From: Neocallimastix lanati (nom. inval.)
Taxonomy: Eukaryota; Neocallimastigomycota; Neocallimastigomycetes; Neocallimastigales; Neocallimastigaceae
DNA length: 62,000 nucleotides
NCBI GenBank assembly: GCA_016946835.1
Contig: JACVTC010000119.1
Span: forward strand, 382,501-444,500
Reading direction: 5' to 3'
In this document: in pieces, positions 10,511-22,117 of the stretch
Layout: every line of letters begins with the position of its first letter
Position numbering within the stretch: position 1 is the first letter of the stretch
Program-made: the position numbers and the translations under genes
The notes under the pieces: generated by a model
Told to the model about the DNA's origin: nothing
What the model saw: the letters and a program-made list of their open reading frames with translations, nothing else
Databases searched by the model: none

Positions 10511-13500
10511 TTCAATAATTTATTACTCTGGATAGTTGATTCAGGCGCATCACTATGTATGACCTTCAACGAAAATTTATTATCAAATAAACGAATCCAT
10601 AAAGAAAAAACCTTTTTTTTTAAAAAAAAAAGCCTAACTTCAACTCATATAGGAGATTTTACTAGATATATAAATAATAACAAAATACTTTTAAATGACG
10701 TCCTTTTAATTTCCAATTTCAATAAAAATTTAATTTCCCTATGTCAACTAATTAAACAAAAGTATAAGGTCATTTTTAATTCAAGTAATAATAATCCTTC
10801 AGTTACTATTTACGACCCAAAAGGAAAAAGAATTACAAATACAGAAGCAAATTCCTATAGTAATACTTTTAGAATTTGGATTTCAAGAAATAAAATAGTA
10901 AATACAACTGAAACCAATGAGGTTTTCCTTTTAGAAAATAATTATTCTTCAGCTTTCAGTAACTCTAGAAATGTTAATTTTACTATATAGCATTGTCGAA
11001 TGGGTCATTCAGATGTTACAAATTTAATACATAAACTTCTGAAAGTAATCAGCAAAACAAAAATGCATCATTTGTTCTAAAGTAAAATTAAGGAATAAAC
11101 TTTTTCGAGATTCACCAAATCGAGCAAAAAGAAGTGCTTGAACTTATACATTTTGACCTTGTTGGCATGATATAAGAATCAATTTATGGAAGCAAATATA
11201 TATCCACTATTTTGGATGATTTCTCTAAGTTTAATTGGGTTCTTTTTTTAAAAAATAAAGGAAACGCATTCAATAAATTTGAAGATTGGTATATGCAAAC
11301 AACAAATAATCTTAACAAAAGTATAAAATACATAAAAAGTGATAATGTAAATGAGTTTCTTTCAAATAATTTTAAAAATTTCTGTCGAATCAAAGGAATA
11401 ATTCATTTACTTACAGTTCCATATACACCACAACAAAATGGCAGAATTGAGAGGCTGAATGGTATTCTAACCATTTGTGCCAGTTCAATGCTAGAAGATA
11501 CGAAAGTTTTGGGAAGATGCTGTTTCAACAGCAAGTTATCTACACAATAGACCACATCATAAATCAATTGAAAATAAAATACCATACGAAATGGTTTTTA
11601 AAAGATCACCAAATTATCAAAGGCTACGCATATTTGGTTGCAAAGTATTTTTTCTTATTCCTCTAAATTTTCAACACAAAATGGAAAATAAAGGGTTACC
11701 TGGTATTTTCCTGGGATATTGTAATAATACAAATGCTTATAAAATATTCAATATTACAAATGATAAAGTAGTTATATCTAGAACTGTTGACTTCTATGAA
11801 AACCTTCCAGCTAATTTTTATTTTAACAAATTTCCATCTCCAATATAGAAAATAAACAACCTTCTCATATTTTAAATAACAAAGATTTTATTCGCAATTA
11901 TAATAATGATAACAGTAATAACTTTAATAAACAAAATTATAATTATCATTATCATACATACCTAAAACCATCTAACATCAATTTTGATGATCAATATAAT
12001 CCTAATACAACACATCAATTAATTACTCCACTTAATTCAAATTTAAAAATTCATACTGATTTTAATACAAATGATAAAATTTCTCATGAAACTAAAAATT
12101 TAGAAAATAACATCTATTCCTCTTATCGTTCTTTTATTAATAAATCTTATAATTATAAAAATTACATAAATAGAAATAGTCATAAAAGAAAGTCAGATAC
12201 TAACTACTATAATTTTTTAACAATTTAAAAAAGTCAAGGTACTATGAAACAAAACTAAAAGAACCAACCAGCTTTGAAGATATTAAAAACCTAATTGATA
12301 AAGATGAATAGATGGAAGCAATTAATGAAGAGCTAAATAGTATGACAAATTTGAAAGTATATGAAATAATCAAAAACATACCTGAAAATATCAGTTTTAT
12401 TACAACGCATTGGATCTTCAAATATAAGATTCCAATGGTAAAATAATTAAAAGAAAAGCTAGATTAGTAGTACGGGGCTACACTCAAGAATTTGGAAAAG
12501 ATTTCCATGAAACTTTTGCAACTACATTAAAAACAAGACTCTTTAAGAATTTTCATATCAATTTCAATAAATATGGATTTTTCAATTAATCAAATTGATA
12601 TAAATTCAGCTAATCTTAACACTCCATTAGAAAAAGATATTTACGTAAAAGTTCCTCAAGGACATCCAAGTTATAACAAGTATTTTTGGAAACTGAACAA
12701 AGCCCTATATAGACTAAAACAATCAGCAAATGCATGGAATAAAAATATAGATCAGACTCGTACAAAATTAAATTTCAAAAGATTATATTGTGATCCATGT
12801 ATTTATAAAAAAGAAAATAAAAATAAAAAATTATCTTGCCTTCTTGCAGTGTATATTGATCACATTATAATTTCCGAAACAGATGATGAAATAAATATAT
12901 ATGCTGTATGTTCAATCAACCCTTTTATATCAATAATATGTGTGAAAATAGCATCATTAACCTATTATGAATATATATTACCAGCATAGTTTATACAGCA
13001 TATATGCATATTATAATATTAATATATTTAATGATAATAATAATAATAATAATGATAATTATAATATTAATATATTTAATAATAATAATAATAATAATAT
13101 TATTAATGATAATGATAATCATAATATATATATGTGTATGATATATCGTTATTGTATATTAAATATATAGCTATATTGTTATATTAAACATAAAGAAAGT
13201 TTTGTTATGTATCAAAAAGGTTATATTGAAGATTTATTAAAAAAATATGAAACACATCTTTCAAAATATACTCCTACCTTTATAAAACCTAATGAAAGTG
13301 ATGAACTCAAATCTATTTCCATAGATGCAACAAAATACCGTAGTCTTGTTGGTAATCTTTTATATCTAGTAGTATCTACAAGACCAGACATTATATTTGC
13401 AGTTACCAAGTCATCCAGAGGATCAAAAACCCCAATAAAGAAGACTGGTTTAATCTAATTAAAATTTTGGAATACTTAAAGACAACAAAAAATTATGGAA

Positions 13501-13972
13501 TTTTAATCGGAAAATTATTAAATATTTATGCTTACTCATATGATGATTTTGGAGGAGACAAAGCAACGCGTCGATCTACGACTGGATTTTTACTATTTAT
13601 TGGAAAGACGCCAATAAGTTGGTGTTCCAAACTTCAACATTGCGTAGCCACCTCAACCTGCAAAGCTGAATATTAAAGCATTAGCTAATGTTCAAAACAT
13701 TGCGTGTGAATTAAAAATTTATTATTTAAGTTAAATATAAATGTAAAAAATATTAAAATTATACAGATAACAAAGCAGCAATTAATATATACAATAACAC
13801 AGTAATTAATCCAAAAAAACAAACATATAGATATTAGATTCCATTATATAAAGGAATTAATATTAAAAAAAGTAATTGAACTTACTTACGTAAAATCAAA
13901 ATTAAATTTGGCCGATGTTTTAACAAAACTTTTAAACAAAAACTCAATGGATTCTTTTTAGAGAAAATTTAT
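10511..13972 (+). pseudogene. copia pol (protease-integrase-RT-RNase H), broken
   Basis: Domains in order: aspartic protease VDSGAS (10536-10553); pre-integrase motif HCRMGHSDV (about 10991); integrase core with DLVG, SDNVNEF and QQNGRIERLN, the D,D,E triad; RT with DINSANLN, KALYRLKQS and YIDH. The catalytic YxDD is therefore mutated to YxDH. The RNase H/connection region has YRSLVGNLLYL, TRPDI, DKATRRSTTGF and, near 13905, NLADVLTKLLN. Many stops and shifts interrupt it, and an AT-rich segment (12893-13195) replaces the RT thumb. It cannot encode a working polyprotein. Confidence 0.9.
12893..13195. repeat. AT-rich insertion replacing part of the copia RT
   Basis: Just after the YIDH motif the sequence changes from copia-like code to about 300 bp of TATATGC, TTTAATAATAATAAT and ATATTAATATATTTAATR units. 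The block TATAATATTAATATATTTAA occurs twice (13012 and 13060). Copia code resumes at 13207 with GYIEDLLKKYE. The RT segment expected between is missing, so this is a replacement and not a clean insertion. Confidence 0.65.
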
Positions 13973-14169
13973 TATTCAAGCTTGATTGATTTATTTAATA
14001 AAAATAAAAAATTGATAGTTAATACTTATCTTTTTTAAAAAAAATATATATAAAAAATATTATAAATTAATAATTATTTTATTATTATATATTTATATAT
14101 ATAATTAAAAAATAAATAAAAAATGTGCTTTAATTTTTGTTTAAATCTAAAAAAGTATATTTTAGATTT

Positions 14170-14178
14170 AGAGGGGAA
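14170..14178 (+). promoter_or_regulatory. Polypurine tract of copia element 1
   Basis: AGAGGGGAA lies directly before the TGTTAG start of the 3' LTR, where plus-strand DNA synthesis is primed in LTR elements. Confidence 0.85.
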
Positions 14179-14758
14179 TGTTAGAAATATAAAATGCACC
14201 CACCCTCATTATAATATAATTTACATTAAATAATATGAATTAATGATATAAAACAAATATGTGTAGAAACATATTTGTATATTTAATAATAATTATTAAA
14301 TATTAAATTTATAAATTTTTGATAATAATTATTTTATTTTATTTTATTTCAATATGTATTATAATAATTGTAATACTTTAATTGATATAAAATTTATGTA
14401 GTTCTATATATTAGAATATATAATTAATATATTATGTATTTCTTATAAATAGATTAAATTATTTATATTAGAAATAGAGGACTCTCTTGTAAAATTTTAT
14501 GAATTAGAATTATTATTTTAATTGTACGAATATTATAATTTTATTAATAAATTTTATTAAACAACCATTATTTTAAAAACCCACTGCTTATAAGTTATTG
14601 CACATAAAAGTCCCGCATATCATTAATAGAGTCACGTTGATTAATATGAATAATATATATATAAGCCACACTATGCTTACTATATAATGTTGATAAAACA
14701 TAAAACATTATTATGTATACTTTCACATATTTTTAATATAATAAAATATTCTTTAACA
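14179..14758 (+). repeat. 3' LTR of copia element 1
   Basis: 580 bp, TGTTAGAAAT to TTTAACA, followed by target duplication TTATA. It shares its first 15 bp and last ~125 bp with the 144-bp 5' LTR. Its middle resembles, on the opposite strand, 22190-22890, including GCACATAAAAGTCCCGCATA and AAACAAATATGTGTAG. Confidence 0.88.
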
Positions 14759-14763
14759 TTATA

Positions 14764-15003
14764 TATAATAATATATAATAATTTTTTTGATATTCGAATG
14801 TTCGATAGAATAATTTTATTTATTAATGATTAAAAATTTTTAATAAAGTTAATTTCTATTTTTTATATTATATACAATAATATATAATAATTTTTTTGAT
14901 ATTCGAATATTCGATAGAATAAATTGTTTTATTTATAGATTGAATAATTTTATTTATTAATGATTAAAAATTTTTAATAATCATAAGTTAATTTCTATTT
15001 TTT
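14764..15003. repeat. Right inverted-repeat flank of copia element 1, tandemly doubled
   Basis: Two tandem copies (about 14764-14868 and 14869-15003) of a unit with TTTTTTTGATATTCGAATRT and AGTTAATTTCTATTTTTT. Both are inverted relative to 7388-7515. The copia element split an older palindromic repeat. Confidence 0.6.
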
Positions 15004-16149
15004 AAGTCAAAAATTTTTTAATTATTTATAATAACCAAATTAAAAAATAGAAAATAAAAATTAATTAAAAATTAATTAAATTTAAAAATAACTAATTTAT
15101 TTTTTAATTTATTTTTTATTTTTTTTTTTTTTTATTTTTTAAAAATTTAAAACTAATTATTAGTCATCCTTTCAATTTAATTTAATAAACTATAAATAAT
15201 AAATAAAAAAAAAAAAAAAAAAAAAAAGATAAAATATCGGAAATAAAATTGAAAATGTTGGAAATAATATCAAAAAAAAAATTTTTTTTAAATCATTGTT
15301 AAATTAATTCATTTTAATTTATATATAATAAATAAAAAAAAATGTTAAAATGAATTATAAATTATAATAATTATTAAATATTAGATAATGAATATTGGAA
15401 TGAATGAAAGAAAAATTATAATCTATTAAATATTAAATAATTATGAATATAAAAATTATAATTAATCAATTAAATATATATGGATATAGAGATAGATGTA
15501 TTTATTGATATATATTTAAATTTTTATTTTATTTCATTTTATGTGACTTGTTAAACAAGTCATGGAATTAAGGATTTATACTTTGGTCAACTTTATTAAA
15601 AAAGAGTTACCATCTCTTTAATTATTCTAAAATTACTGTACCTTTTTTATATCAATATTATTTGGCTAATATTGATATAAAAAGTACAGTAATTTAATTA
15701 ACATTAATCTCATATTTACATTTATCAATTTTTTATTTATTTATTTATTTATTTATTTATTAAAAATACTTTTTTTTTTATTATTTAAGTATATTAAATA
15801 TAATTGTTAAACTATAATAAAAATATTGTTTGTCATTTCATTTCAATTTTTGTACAATAATATACTTAAATAATATATAATTAGAAAATAGAAATTATTA
15901 AATTATATTTATTAAATATACAAATAAATATTAAAACGAATTATAATATATATAAACAATTTTTCAATCTTTCATTATTTATTTATTTATTTATTAACAT
16001 TTTCTTTTTTCAATTTCTAAAAAAAAATATTATTAGTATTAAATTTAATTTTATAATACAATAAAAAAATATTTGTTTATTAATACAATAATAGATATTT
16101 TTAATTTATTATGATTATTACCTGTTCAACATAGTTTTTATTTTTAGTT

Positions 16150-16205
<56 letters not shown>

Positions 16206-16369
16206 CGGCAATTATTACAAAGTTTAATTTTTATTTATATATTCATTTATTAATTACATTAAAATTTTTAAAAAAAACATTGAATTAATAAAAAAAAAAT
16301 TATTTGTCAAATTAGAATATAATAATATTTAAAATAGAAATGCGAAATAAAAAATAATATTCAAAATAA
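15004..16369. other. Gene-free AT-rich stretch with hairpins
   Basis: No ORF with family features. It holds homopolymer runs (poly-A at 15206-15228, poly-T at 16149-16201), (TTTA)n tracts and the hairpin cluster at 15544-15695. Confidence 0.6.
15544..15695. repeat. Cluster of three hairpins
   Basis: TGACTTGTT/AACAAGTCA is a 19-nt palindrome at 15544-15562. AAAGAG/CTCTTT forms a small stem at 15601-15619. A long hairpin pairs 15630-15660 with 15667-15695 (AAATTACTGTAC... against ...GTACAGTAATTT) around the loop TTTGGC, with a 2-nt length difference between the arms. Confidence 0.85.
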
Positions 16370-16562
16370 AATGTTTAAATAAATTCAGAAAAAATCTCAT
16401 ATGCAACAAACCTCACTTCAAGACTATTAGATTTCTGTTTAAAGGGAATTCTAATTCCGGATTAAGGTTTGAATTGACTATCTGAAAGAAATTATGGTTT
16501 TCTCATTCAGAGGGATTGGCCCTGCTAACCAGTCTTACTGCATTTTCAGCATTGACGCTCCT
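16370..16562 (-). pseudogene. Unrecognised coding relict with two in-frame TGA codons
   Basis: This patch is clearly less AT-rich than its surroundings. In one minus-strand frame it reads NAENAVRLVSRANPSE, TGA, ENHNFFQIVNSNLNPELEF, then another TGA before GLLHMRFF. Amino-acid variety is high and codon use is unlike the flanks, so an old gene fragment is plausible. I do not recognise the family. A noncoding RNA is the alternative, since a T run follows at 16568 on the plus strand. Confidence 0.35.
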
Positions 16563-16708
16563 AGTTTAACATAATCTTTTTTTTTTTTAAATTTGATATT
16601 ATATATATATTTCATTTTTATTCTAAAAAATTTTTAACCTCTAAAAAAAAAAAAAGATAAAATAAATAAATAAATAAATAATAAATATTTGAGTAATTTA
16701 TTACAGAT

Positions 16709-16932
16709 TGTTATATTAATTAATATAAATTTATTATTTATAGAATATAAATAAATGGTTAACGAAAATTTAAAGTACAGAGAAAATTACATGTTTTTAT
16801 ATTTAATTGTGGGTTGTTCTTGATACATATTAATTTATATTTAATTTATAATTATAATGTATTTAATATAATTTAATTTAATATTTTATTAAACTTAAGC
16901 TAGAATATGACTTTATATTAATAAAGTTAACA
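16709..16932 (-). repeat. 3' LTR of copia element 2
   Basis: 224 bp bounded on the minus strand by TGTTAACTTTATTA and TAATATAACA, the short inverted termini usual for LTRs. It lies directly after the polypurine tract. Confidence 0.65.
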
Positions 16933-16949
16933 TTCCCCCTCAAATTAAA

Positions 16950-18322
16950 TTTTTTTATTTTATAAAAATTTTATTTGTAAAATTAGTTATTTTGTTTCCA
17001 TTAAGGTTTTTGGTTAATGGATCGGCCAGCATATCATTTGTACTAATATATTTTAGTTGAACATTTTTATTTAATATATTTTCATTGTTGAAATGTCTAT
17101 AGTTTCAGTTTCTCCAAATAATTCATAAAGTAAATTTTTAATTTATAATACTTTCTTAATACATACTTAATATTCAGCTTCGGCGGTAGACGTTGCGACA
17201 GTTGTTTGTTTTTAGAATATCATGAAATAGGATTTGTACCCATTAAGATAATGTGTCCTGAAGTAGATTTCCTATCGTTTGGATCTCCGGAAAAATCTGA
17301 ATCTGTATGTGCATTTATTTTACCTTTACCGTCATATCTTATTTTATAATGTTTTGTTCCATTTAAGTATTTTAATATTTTAATAGCTTTTTTCCAATCG
17401 GCTTGAGTTGGATTTTCTGATTTCCTAGTGGCAAAATTAACAGCAAATGCAATGTCTGGACCGGTACATCTTGCAAGATAAATTAAGAATCCGATAATAC
17501 TTTTGAATTTTATTTTGTCGACAGGTTCATTATCTTCATTATTTTCATTTACTTAACATGGTGATTTTATTTTCTTTTTATTATTTATATTATATTTATT
17601 TAACAGATTATCAATGAGTGCTTCTTGTGAGATTTAAATATCATTATTTTCTCTTTCTATTTTGATTCCTAATATGAAGTCAGCAAATCCACATTTTGAT
17701 ACTTTAAATTTATCTTTAATTCTTGAAAAAATTCTGACGATTTCGAAATTTTCTCCACTAATTAGCATATTATCAACATAAAGTCCTATAATACAAGTAA
17801 GTTCATCCTTTTGCTTTTTGAAGAAAACACATGGATCACTGATGAAATTTGTTTTCAGTTAAAAATTTTGTAATGGTTTTATTCCATTGGAGGCCTGATT
17901 GTTTAAGGCCGTACAATGCCTTATTTAGTACCCAATAGCCTTTACCGTAGTTTTCATCGCCATATGAAATTTCGGTGTAAATTTCTTTGTCTAAAGCGGC
18001 ATTTAGATAGGCAGATTTAAAGTCTAATTGATAAACAGTCCATTGAAATTGAGCAAGCAAAAGCGAGAAGTAATTTTATACAGTCAACGTTTAATATTGG
18101 ACTATATGTAAGCTCATAATAAATGCCATATCTTTGAGCAAAACCTCTTGCAACAAGTCTGGCTTTTCTTTTAATAACTCTATTATTTGCATCCTTTTTA
18201 ATTGCAAAAACCCATCTAGTAGAAATTGGTCGTTTTCCTCTTGGTAGTTTTTTAACAAAAGTCATTGTATTATTATCATATAAAATTTTGAGTTCTTCTT
18301 GTATAGCAATATCCCATTCATC
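16950..18322 (-). pseudogene. copia pol fragment (RT and RNase H), broken
   Basis: Minus-strand reading gives DEWDIAIQEEL, STRWVFAIKKD, KARLVARGFAQ, ELTYSPILN, then QLDFKSAYLNA, NKALYGLKQSG, LYVDN, GFLIYLARCTGPDIAFAV, AHTDSDFSGDPNDRKSTSG. The RT YVDD is YVDN, and the RNase H stretch has in-frame stops near 17190 and 17637. It is a dead fragment of a lineage close to copia element 3 (both share KARLVARGF and ELTYSPxLN). Confidence 0.88.
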
Positions 18323-18602
18323 GGGTGACTACTACGGTCATGTTGTCTATATTTTCTCAGAAGATGATATTGAAATTTTTCTTGTAACTCAAGGCAGGTA
18401 TAACTTTATTAAGGAAAGATTAGAAAAATATCCAACATTGACAAGAGAACAAGTTAGAGATACTCTTTTGGCTTCTTTGTAAGCATGTACCGTTTGGAGT
18501 ATTGTTTTTAATAAAAATAATAAAGAAGCTTATTACTATTTCAATTTAGCTATGAGTATGGATACCATGCTAAATTATAAAAATGAATTAAATATAAATT
18601 GA
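18321..18602 (+). pseudogene. C-terminal part of a choloylglycine-hydrolase-like (linear amide hydrolase) gene, copy A
   Basis: Reads SGDYYGHVVYIFSEDD, RYNFIKERLEKYPTLTREQ, a TAA at 18480, then TVWSIVFNKNNKEAYYYFN and a final stop. The pattern (R....kerLekYp..t.eq, then T.WSiVfd...k..YYYfn) resembles the end of Ntn-type linear amide C-N hydrolases, which cleave bile-salt or acyl-amide bonds. It is a tentative assignment. The 5' part was lost at the junction with copia element 2. A longer broken copy lies at 47540-48472. Confidence 0.5.
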
Positions 18603-19993
18603 ATCAATTTTATTTTTTTTTACTTTTTATTATTAATTAATTATTATTATATTATCTTTTTTTTAACTAATTTTATTTAATTTAAAAATTTTTTAAAAAA
18701 AAAAAAAAAAAAAAGAAAGAAAGAAAAAAATAATTTTTTTATATATTATTATTATATATCATAAAATTAATATATATCTAAAAATCAAATATTAAAATTA
18801 ATTTTATTGTTTTGAATTTCTTAAAAATAATAATTTTTTTTTGTTTTGTTTTAATATTATTGAGTGTTTAAAAATATTTTTTTTAAAAAAAAATAATAAT
18901 AATTTTTGTTCTAAAGAGTTATATTTAAATTATTCTTTTAATAAATAACCTTTTTAATCAATAATTATGAATAAATAATGATAATAATAATAATATTAAT
19001 AACTTTTTATAAATTAAAAATATGATTATTATAATTTTTATTTTTTTTTAAGTAAAAATTTCTCTTTAATAAATTGTTAATTAAAAAAAAATAATTACGA
19101 TTACTATCGATAAAAAAAAATAATTTAATATTATCTTTAAGAAATTCAAAATAATAAGATTAATTTCAATATTTGATATTTATATATATATATTAATTTT
19201 ATGATATATCTCTCTCAAATTGTATAATATTTATAAAATAATTCGTTAATAATTTTTGAAATATTCAATTGTGCTTTGAATATTTTAAATATTTTATTTA
19301 AATAAGTTTTAAAACAGTTTAAAAATTAAACCTAATTTTTTTTTTTTTTTAAAAAAAAAAAAAGTAATTAAAACCGATTTTAATATAGTTTTGAAAAAAA
19401 AATTATTATTATTATAATACATTTTTTTTTTCTAAAGAGTTATATTTAAATTGTTCTTTTGGTAAATAATTTTTTTAATCAATAATTATGAAAAAATAAT
19501 AATAATAACTTTCTATAAATTAAAAATATGATTATTATTATAATTTTAAATTTCTTTATTTTCAGTAAAAATTTCTCTTTAATCAATTATTAATCAAAAG
19601 AATAATTAGGATTATTATCAATAAAGAAAAAAAAAAGATTGAAAAATATTAAATAATAAATTTTAGTAAAAAAAATGGATTGTAAAAGTAACTAAAAAAA
19701 TAAATAAAAATGTTAAAATAAAAATATAATTTAACAAAAATAATAAAATAAAAAAAAATAAATTCAATAAATTATATTATTGAATATGATTTTTTGATAT
19801 TATAATAATCAACAAATCAACAACAGAAATTTAATTTTAATTTTATATTATATTGTAAGCCTTCAGAGTCTTTCCACTAGTTATTATTATTTTTTTTTTT
19901 TGAGCGGGAAGATCATCATAAAATTTTTTTTCGTTTGTTCCAATCCTAAGAGGTCTAGAATATTAAATTTAAATATTTATATTATAATAATTA

Positions 19994-20119
19994 ATGTATA
20001 TAAATTTCGATGCTTGTGTTGCCAAAGCTGCCAATAGGGTCAAAGACGATCATCCGGAACGGAATCCTTGTTTTTTGTTAAAAGAAAGTATTGACTTCTA
20101 TAATAGACTCTATGAATAA
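19994..20119 (+). pseudogene. Unrecognised ORF fragment inside the duplication
   Basis: A 41-codon frame, MYINFDACVAKAANRVKDD... ending in FYNRLYE. The cognate stretch in copy B (about 49575-49705) reads ARIAKAANRVENDRPER and SCFLLKESIDSYN, so the same frame is visible in both. A second conserved piece follows (SWFTENERNILKNGKINDL against SWFTWNKKYILKNGKINDL). It is probably an old exon of unknown family; the C-runs between break it. Confidence 0.4.
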
Positions 20120-20243
20120 TGTCCCCCCCTAAGGAGCGTACCCCTAGAAATGATGTCTTCTGTAAATACCATCAGCACTTATCTTGGTTTACAGAGAATG
20201 AAAGGAACATTTTAAAGAATGGTAAAATTAATGATCTGTCTGT

Positions 20244-20416
20244 CTGTTATTTTTTTTATTTTTTAATTTTATTTTTTTTTATTTTTTAATTTTATTTTTT
20301 TTATTTTTTAATTTTATTTTTTTTTTATTTTTTAATTTTATTTTTTTTATTTTTTAATTTTATTTTTTTTTTATTTTTTAATTTTATTTTTTTTATTTTT
20401 TAATTTTTTTTTTTGA
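20244..20416. repeat. T-rich tandem array, period about 26
   Basis: Six to seven units of TTTTATTTTTTAATTTTATT, with slight changes in T-run length. Confidence 0.85.
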
Positions 20417-20419
20417 AAT

Positions 20420-20598
20420 AAAACAGGAGATTCAGAAGGTCTAATAAATTCCTTATTTAAATTTTCTTCTATTGATTCTTTTTAAAACTTTATTTTCTTC
20501 TTCAGATAATAGGTAGATAGGACCATAGCGAAGAGAAGCGTCCTTCTCTAGAACTATTTTTACAATCATTTAAGCGATATGGTGGAGGTTTATCAGCT

Positions 20599-20632
<34 letters not shown>

Positions 20633-20690
20633 AACTAAAAAAACAATAGATAAATCCCTATATGGTAAAGAAATATCTTCTAAATTTGGT
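20420..20690 (-). pseudogene. Ty3/gypsy reverse-transcriptase relict
   Basis: On the minus strand: EEPNLEDISLPYRDLSIVF, a poly-A insertion, KADKPPPYRLNDC, then across frame breaks STYYLKK and ESIEENLNKEFIRPSESP. This is the start of a gypsy RT (lP..Y.d...vF, lP.hR.yDc.i, G.iY.LS..E...L...I...L..GfIRPS.SP). Only about 90 residues remain and at least two shifts are present. Confidence 0.7.
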
Positions 20691-21136
20691 TCTTCATTTC
20701 ATTTAATATTATTTTCTTTGACAAAAAATGAATAAATTAAATAGTTATAGTTAAATTTATTCTTAATTCTATATTTATTATTTTGGTGAATGATTTTTAA
20801 TTAGAAAATTTTTTATTGGTTAAAAAAATTAAATATTTTTATGAAGAGATTTTTTTTTTTTTATGTTTATTTAAATTTAATTTGTTATGACGAAAAATTT
20901 TTGAAATTATTTTGAAATTTTAATATAATTAAAGTTTTTTTTTTTTTCTTTGAATTTATTTTTAAAAAAAAAAAATTTTAAATTACAGAAAAGTTTTTTG
21001 TCATAATCATAATAAACTTCCTCATTAATTGGTTTCCATAAAGTAATTTTGATGAAATACAATTTGAAATTTAAAATTTTTTTTCTTTTAAAATCTTTAT
21101 AATAAACTTTTTTTAAATTTCATTAATTTTGAATTG

Positions 21137-21200
21137 AAATTTTAGTCAAACATAATTATTTGTCTGGGTTGTATACCAGAAATTCATTTGACTAAAATTT
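21137..21200. repeat. Hairpin with 14-bp perfect arms
   Basis: AAATTTTAGTCAAA (21137-21150) is inverted as TTTGACTAAAATTT (21187-21200) around a 36-nt loop. Confidence 0.85.
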
Positions 21201-21525
21201 TTGGTCTTAATTTATATATATATATTTTTTTTTCAAGTTTAATGTTTTTTTTTTTTTTTTGTAATTTTATTACAGAAGGAGCCTGAATCCTGAAATAGAT
21301 TCAGTTTTTAATTTATCATTATAATTTTTAATATTTTTTTATATTAGTTGAAAATATTGTTGGAATATATATATCAAATAAAATAAAAATTTAAGGTAAT
21401 ATTTTTATATTTACTACATTATTAAATGTAGAGGAATTATGATGAAGAATTCCGATGTTTTTTATTTTATCATATTTCTGTTGAAGCCAATTGTATTAGT
21501 TTTTTGTTTCATTATTATTGTTATT

Positions 21526-21552
21526 AGTTTTATTACTATTATTATTATTATA

Positions 21553-21588
<36 letters not shown>

Positions 21589-21597
21589 TTAAATAAT
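21526..21597. repeat. (ATT)n microsatellite
   Basis: About 20 imperfect ATT units. The 78-codon ORF spanning it (21439-21675) is poly-Ile/Tyr/Phe and is not called a gene. Confidence 0.9.
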
Positions 21598-21754
21598 TAT
21601 TTAATTATTAATTATTTATTATTTTTTTATTTACTATTTTATTTATTTATTTTTATTTTATTTTTCAATGTTTAAAAAAAAAGTTTTCTTATTTCTTAAT
21701 TTTTTTTTATTTTTTAATGTTAAATAGAAATACCTAACCTAATTATTATTTATT

Positions 21755-22093
21755 GAAGTGTTGTATTTCGCCAAAAGTTGAATTTCGCCAAATTCTTGGT
21801 GGCTTATAAATTTACGTCATAAAATACCACCACAATTATTATTCACGCCATATTGTGGATATATAGCTTTTTAAAAATTATAGAAAAAAGACACAAAATT
21901 ATGATACAATTAGATATATGCCCCACGTAAGATTACGTGTTTGAAAATTTTTGAGAATTGTAATTTTATTTATTTAATTAATTATTACTCTTTAAAATTT
22001 TAATAAAATTAAGTGGCTTAAAATTATAAATATTTAATCCATACAACAAAATATAAATTTTTGAAATAAAAATTTTCGAAATGCACACTCCCC
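21755..22093. mobile_element. MITE-like element, copy 1 (degenerate)
   Basis: The left end AGTGTTGTATTTCGCCAAA is matched by the reverse complement of the right end (GGGGAGTGTGCATTTCGAAA). This terminal motif is the same as in the 300-bp element at 35888-36187. No ORF lies inside; a GCCACCAAG/GGTGGC-type pairing near 21800-21830 adds structure. Confidence 0.45.
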
Positions 22094-22117
22094 AAATTAA
22101 TTTTTAATATAAGTACA

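Larger units (their letters stand above)
7668..14758 (+). mobile_element. Ty1/copia retrotransposon 1, degenerate
   Basis: The element starts and ends with TGTTAGAAAT...TTTAACA long terminal repeats and is flanked by identical TTATA (7663-7667 and 14759-14763), a 5-bp target duplication. The order is LTR, primer-binding site, leader, gag, protease, integrase, reverse transcriptase, RNase H, polypurine tract, LTR. Integrase before RT is the copia order. Coding regions carry many stops and frameshifts, so the element is dead. Confidence 0.93.
16709..18322 (-). mobile_element. Ty1/copia retrotransposon 2, 5'-truncated
   Basis: Retains the RT/RNase H half, a polypurine tract (minus-strand TTTGAGGGGGAA at 16933-16944) and a 3' LTR. 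Gag, protease, integrase and the 5' LTR are missing. The break at 18321-18322 is exactly where homology to the hydrolase-like pseudogene begins, so a deletion joined the two. Confidence 0.85.
18321..20240 (+). repeat. Segmental duplication, copy A
   Basis: Colinear with 48206-49855 in direct orientation. It includes the hydrolase-like C-terminus, its AT-rich 3' flank and the GC-richer end (shared words such as CTTGTTTTTTGTTAAAAGAA and AAAGAATGGTAAAATTAATG). Length differences sit mostly in homopolymers. The duplication predates many point changes in both copies. Confidence 0.85.

Noticed and set aside
16370-16580. Possible spliceosomal or small nucleolar RNA gene, suggested by higher GC and a T-run end.
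   Set aside because: No U1-U6 core motif or snoRNA box set could be matched; a one-frame protein-like reading fits slightly better, so it is listed as a weak coding relict.
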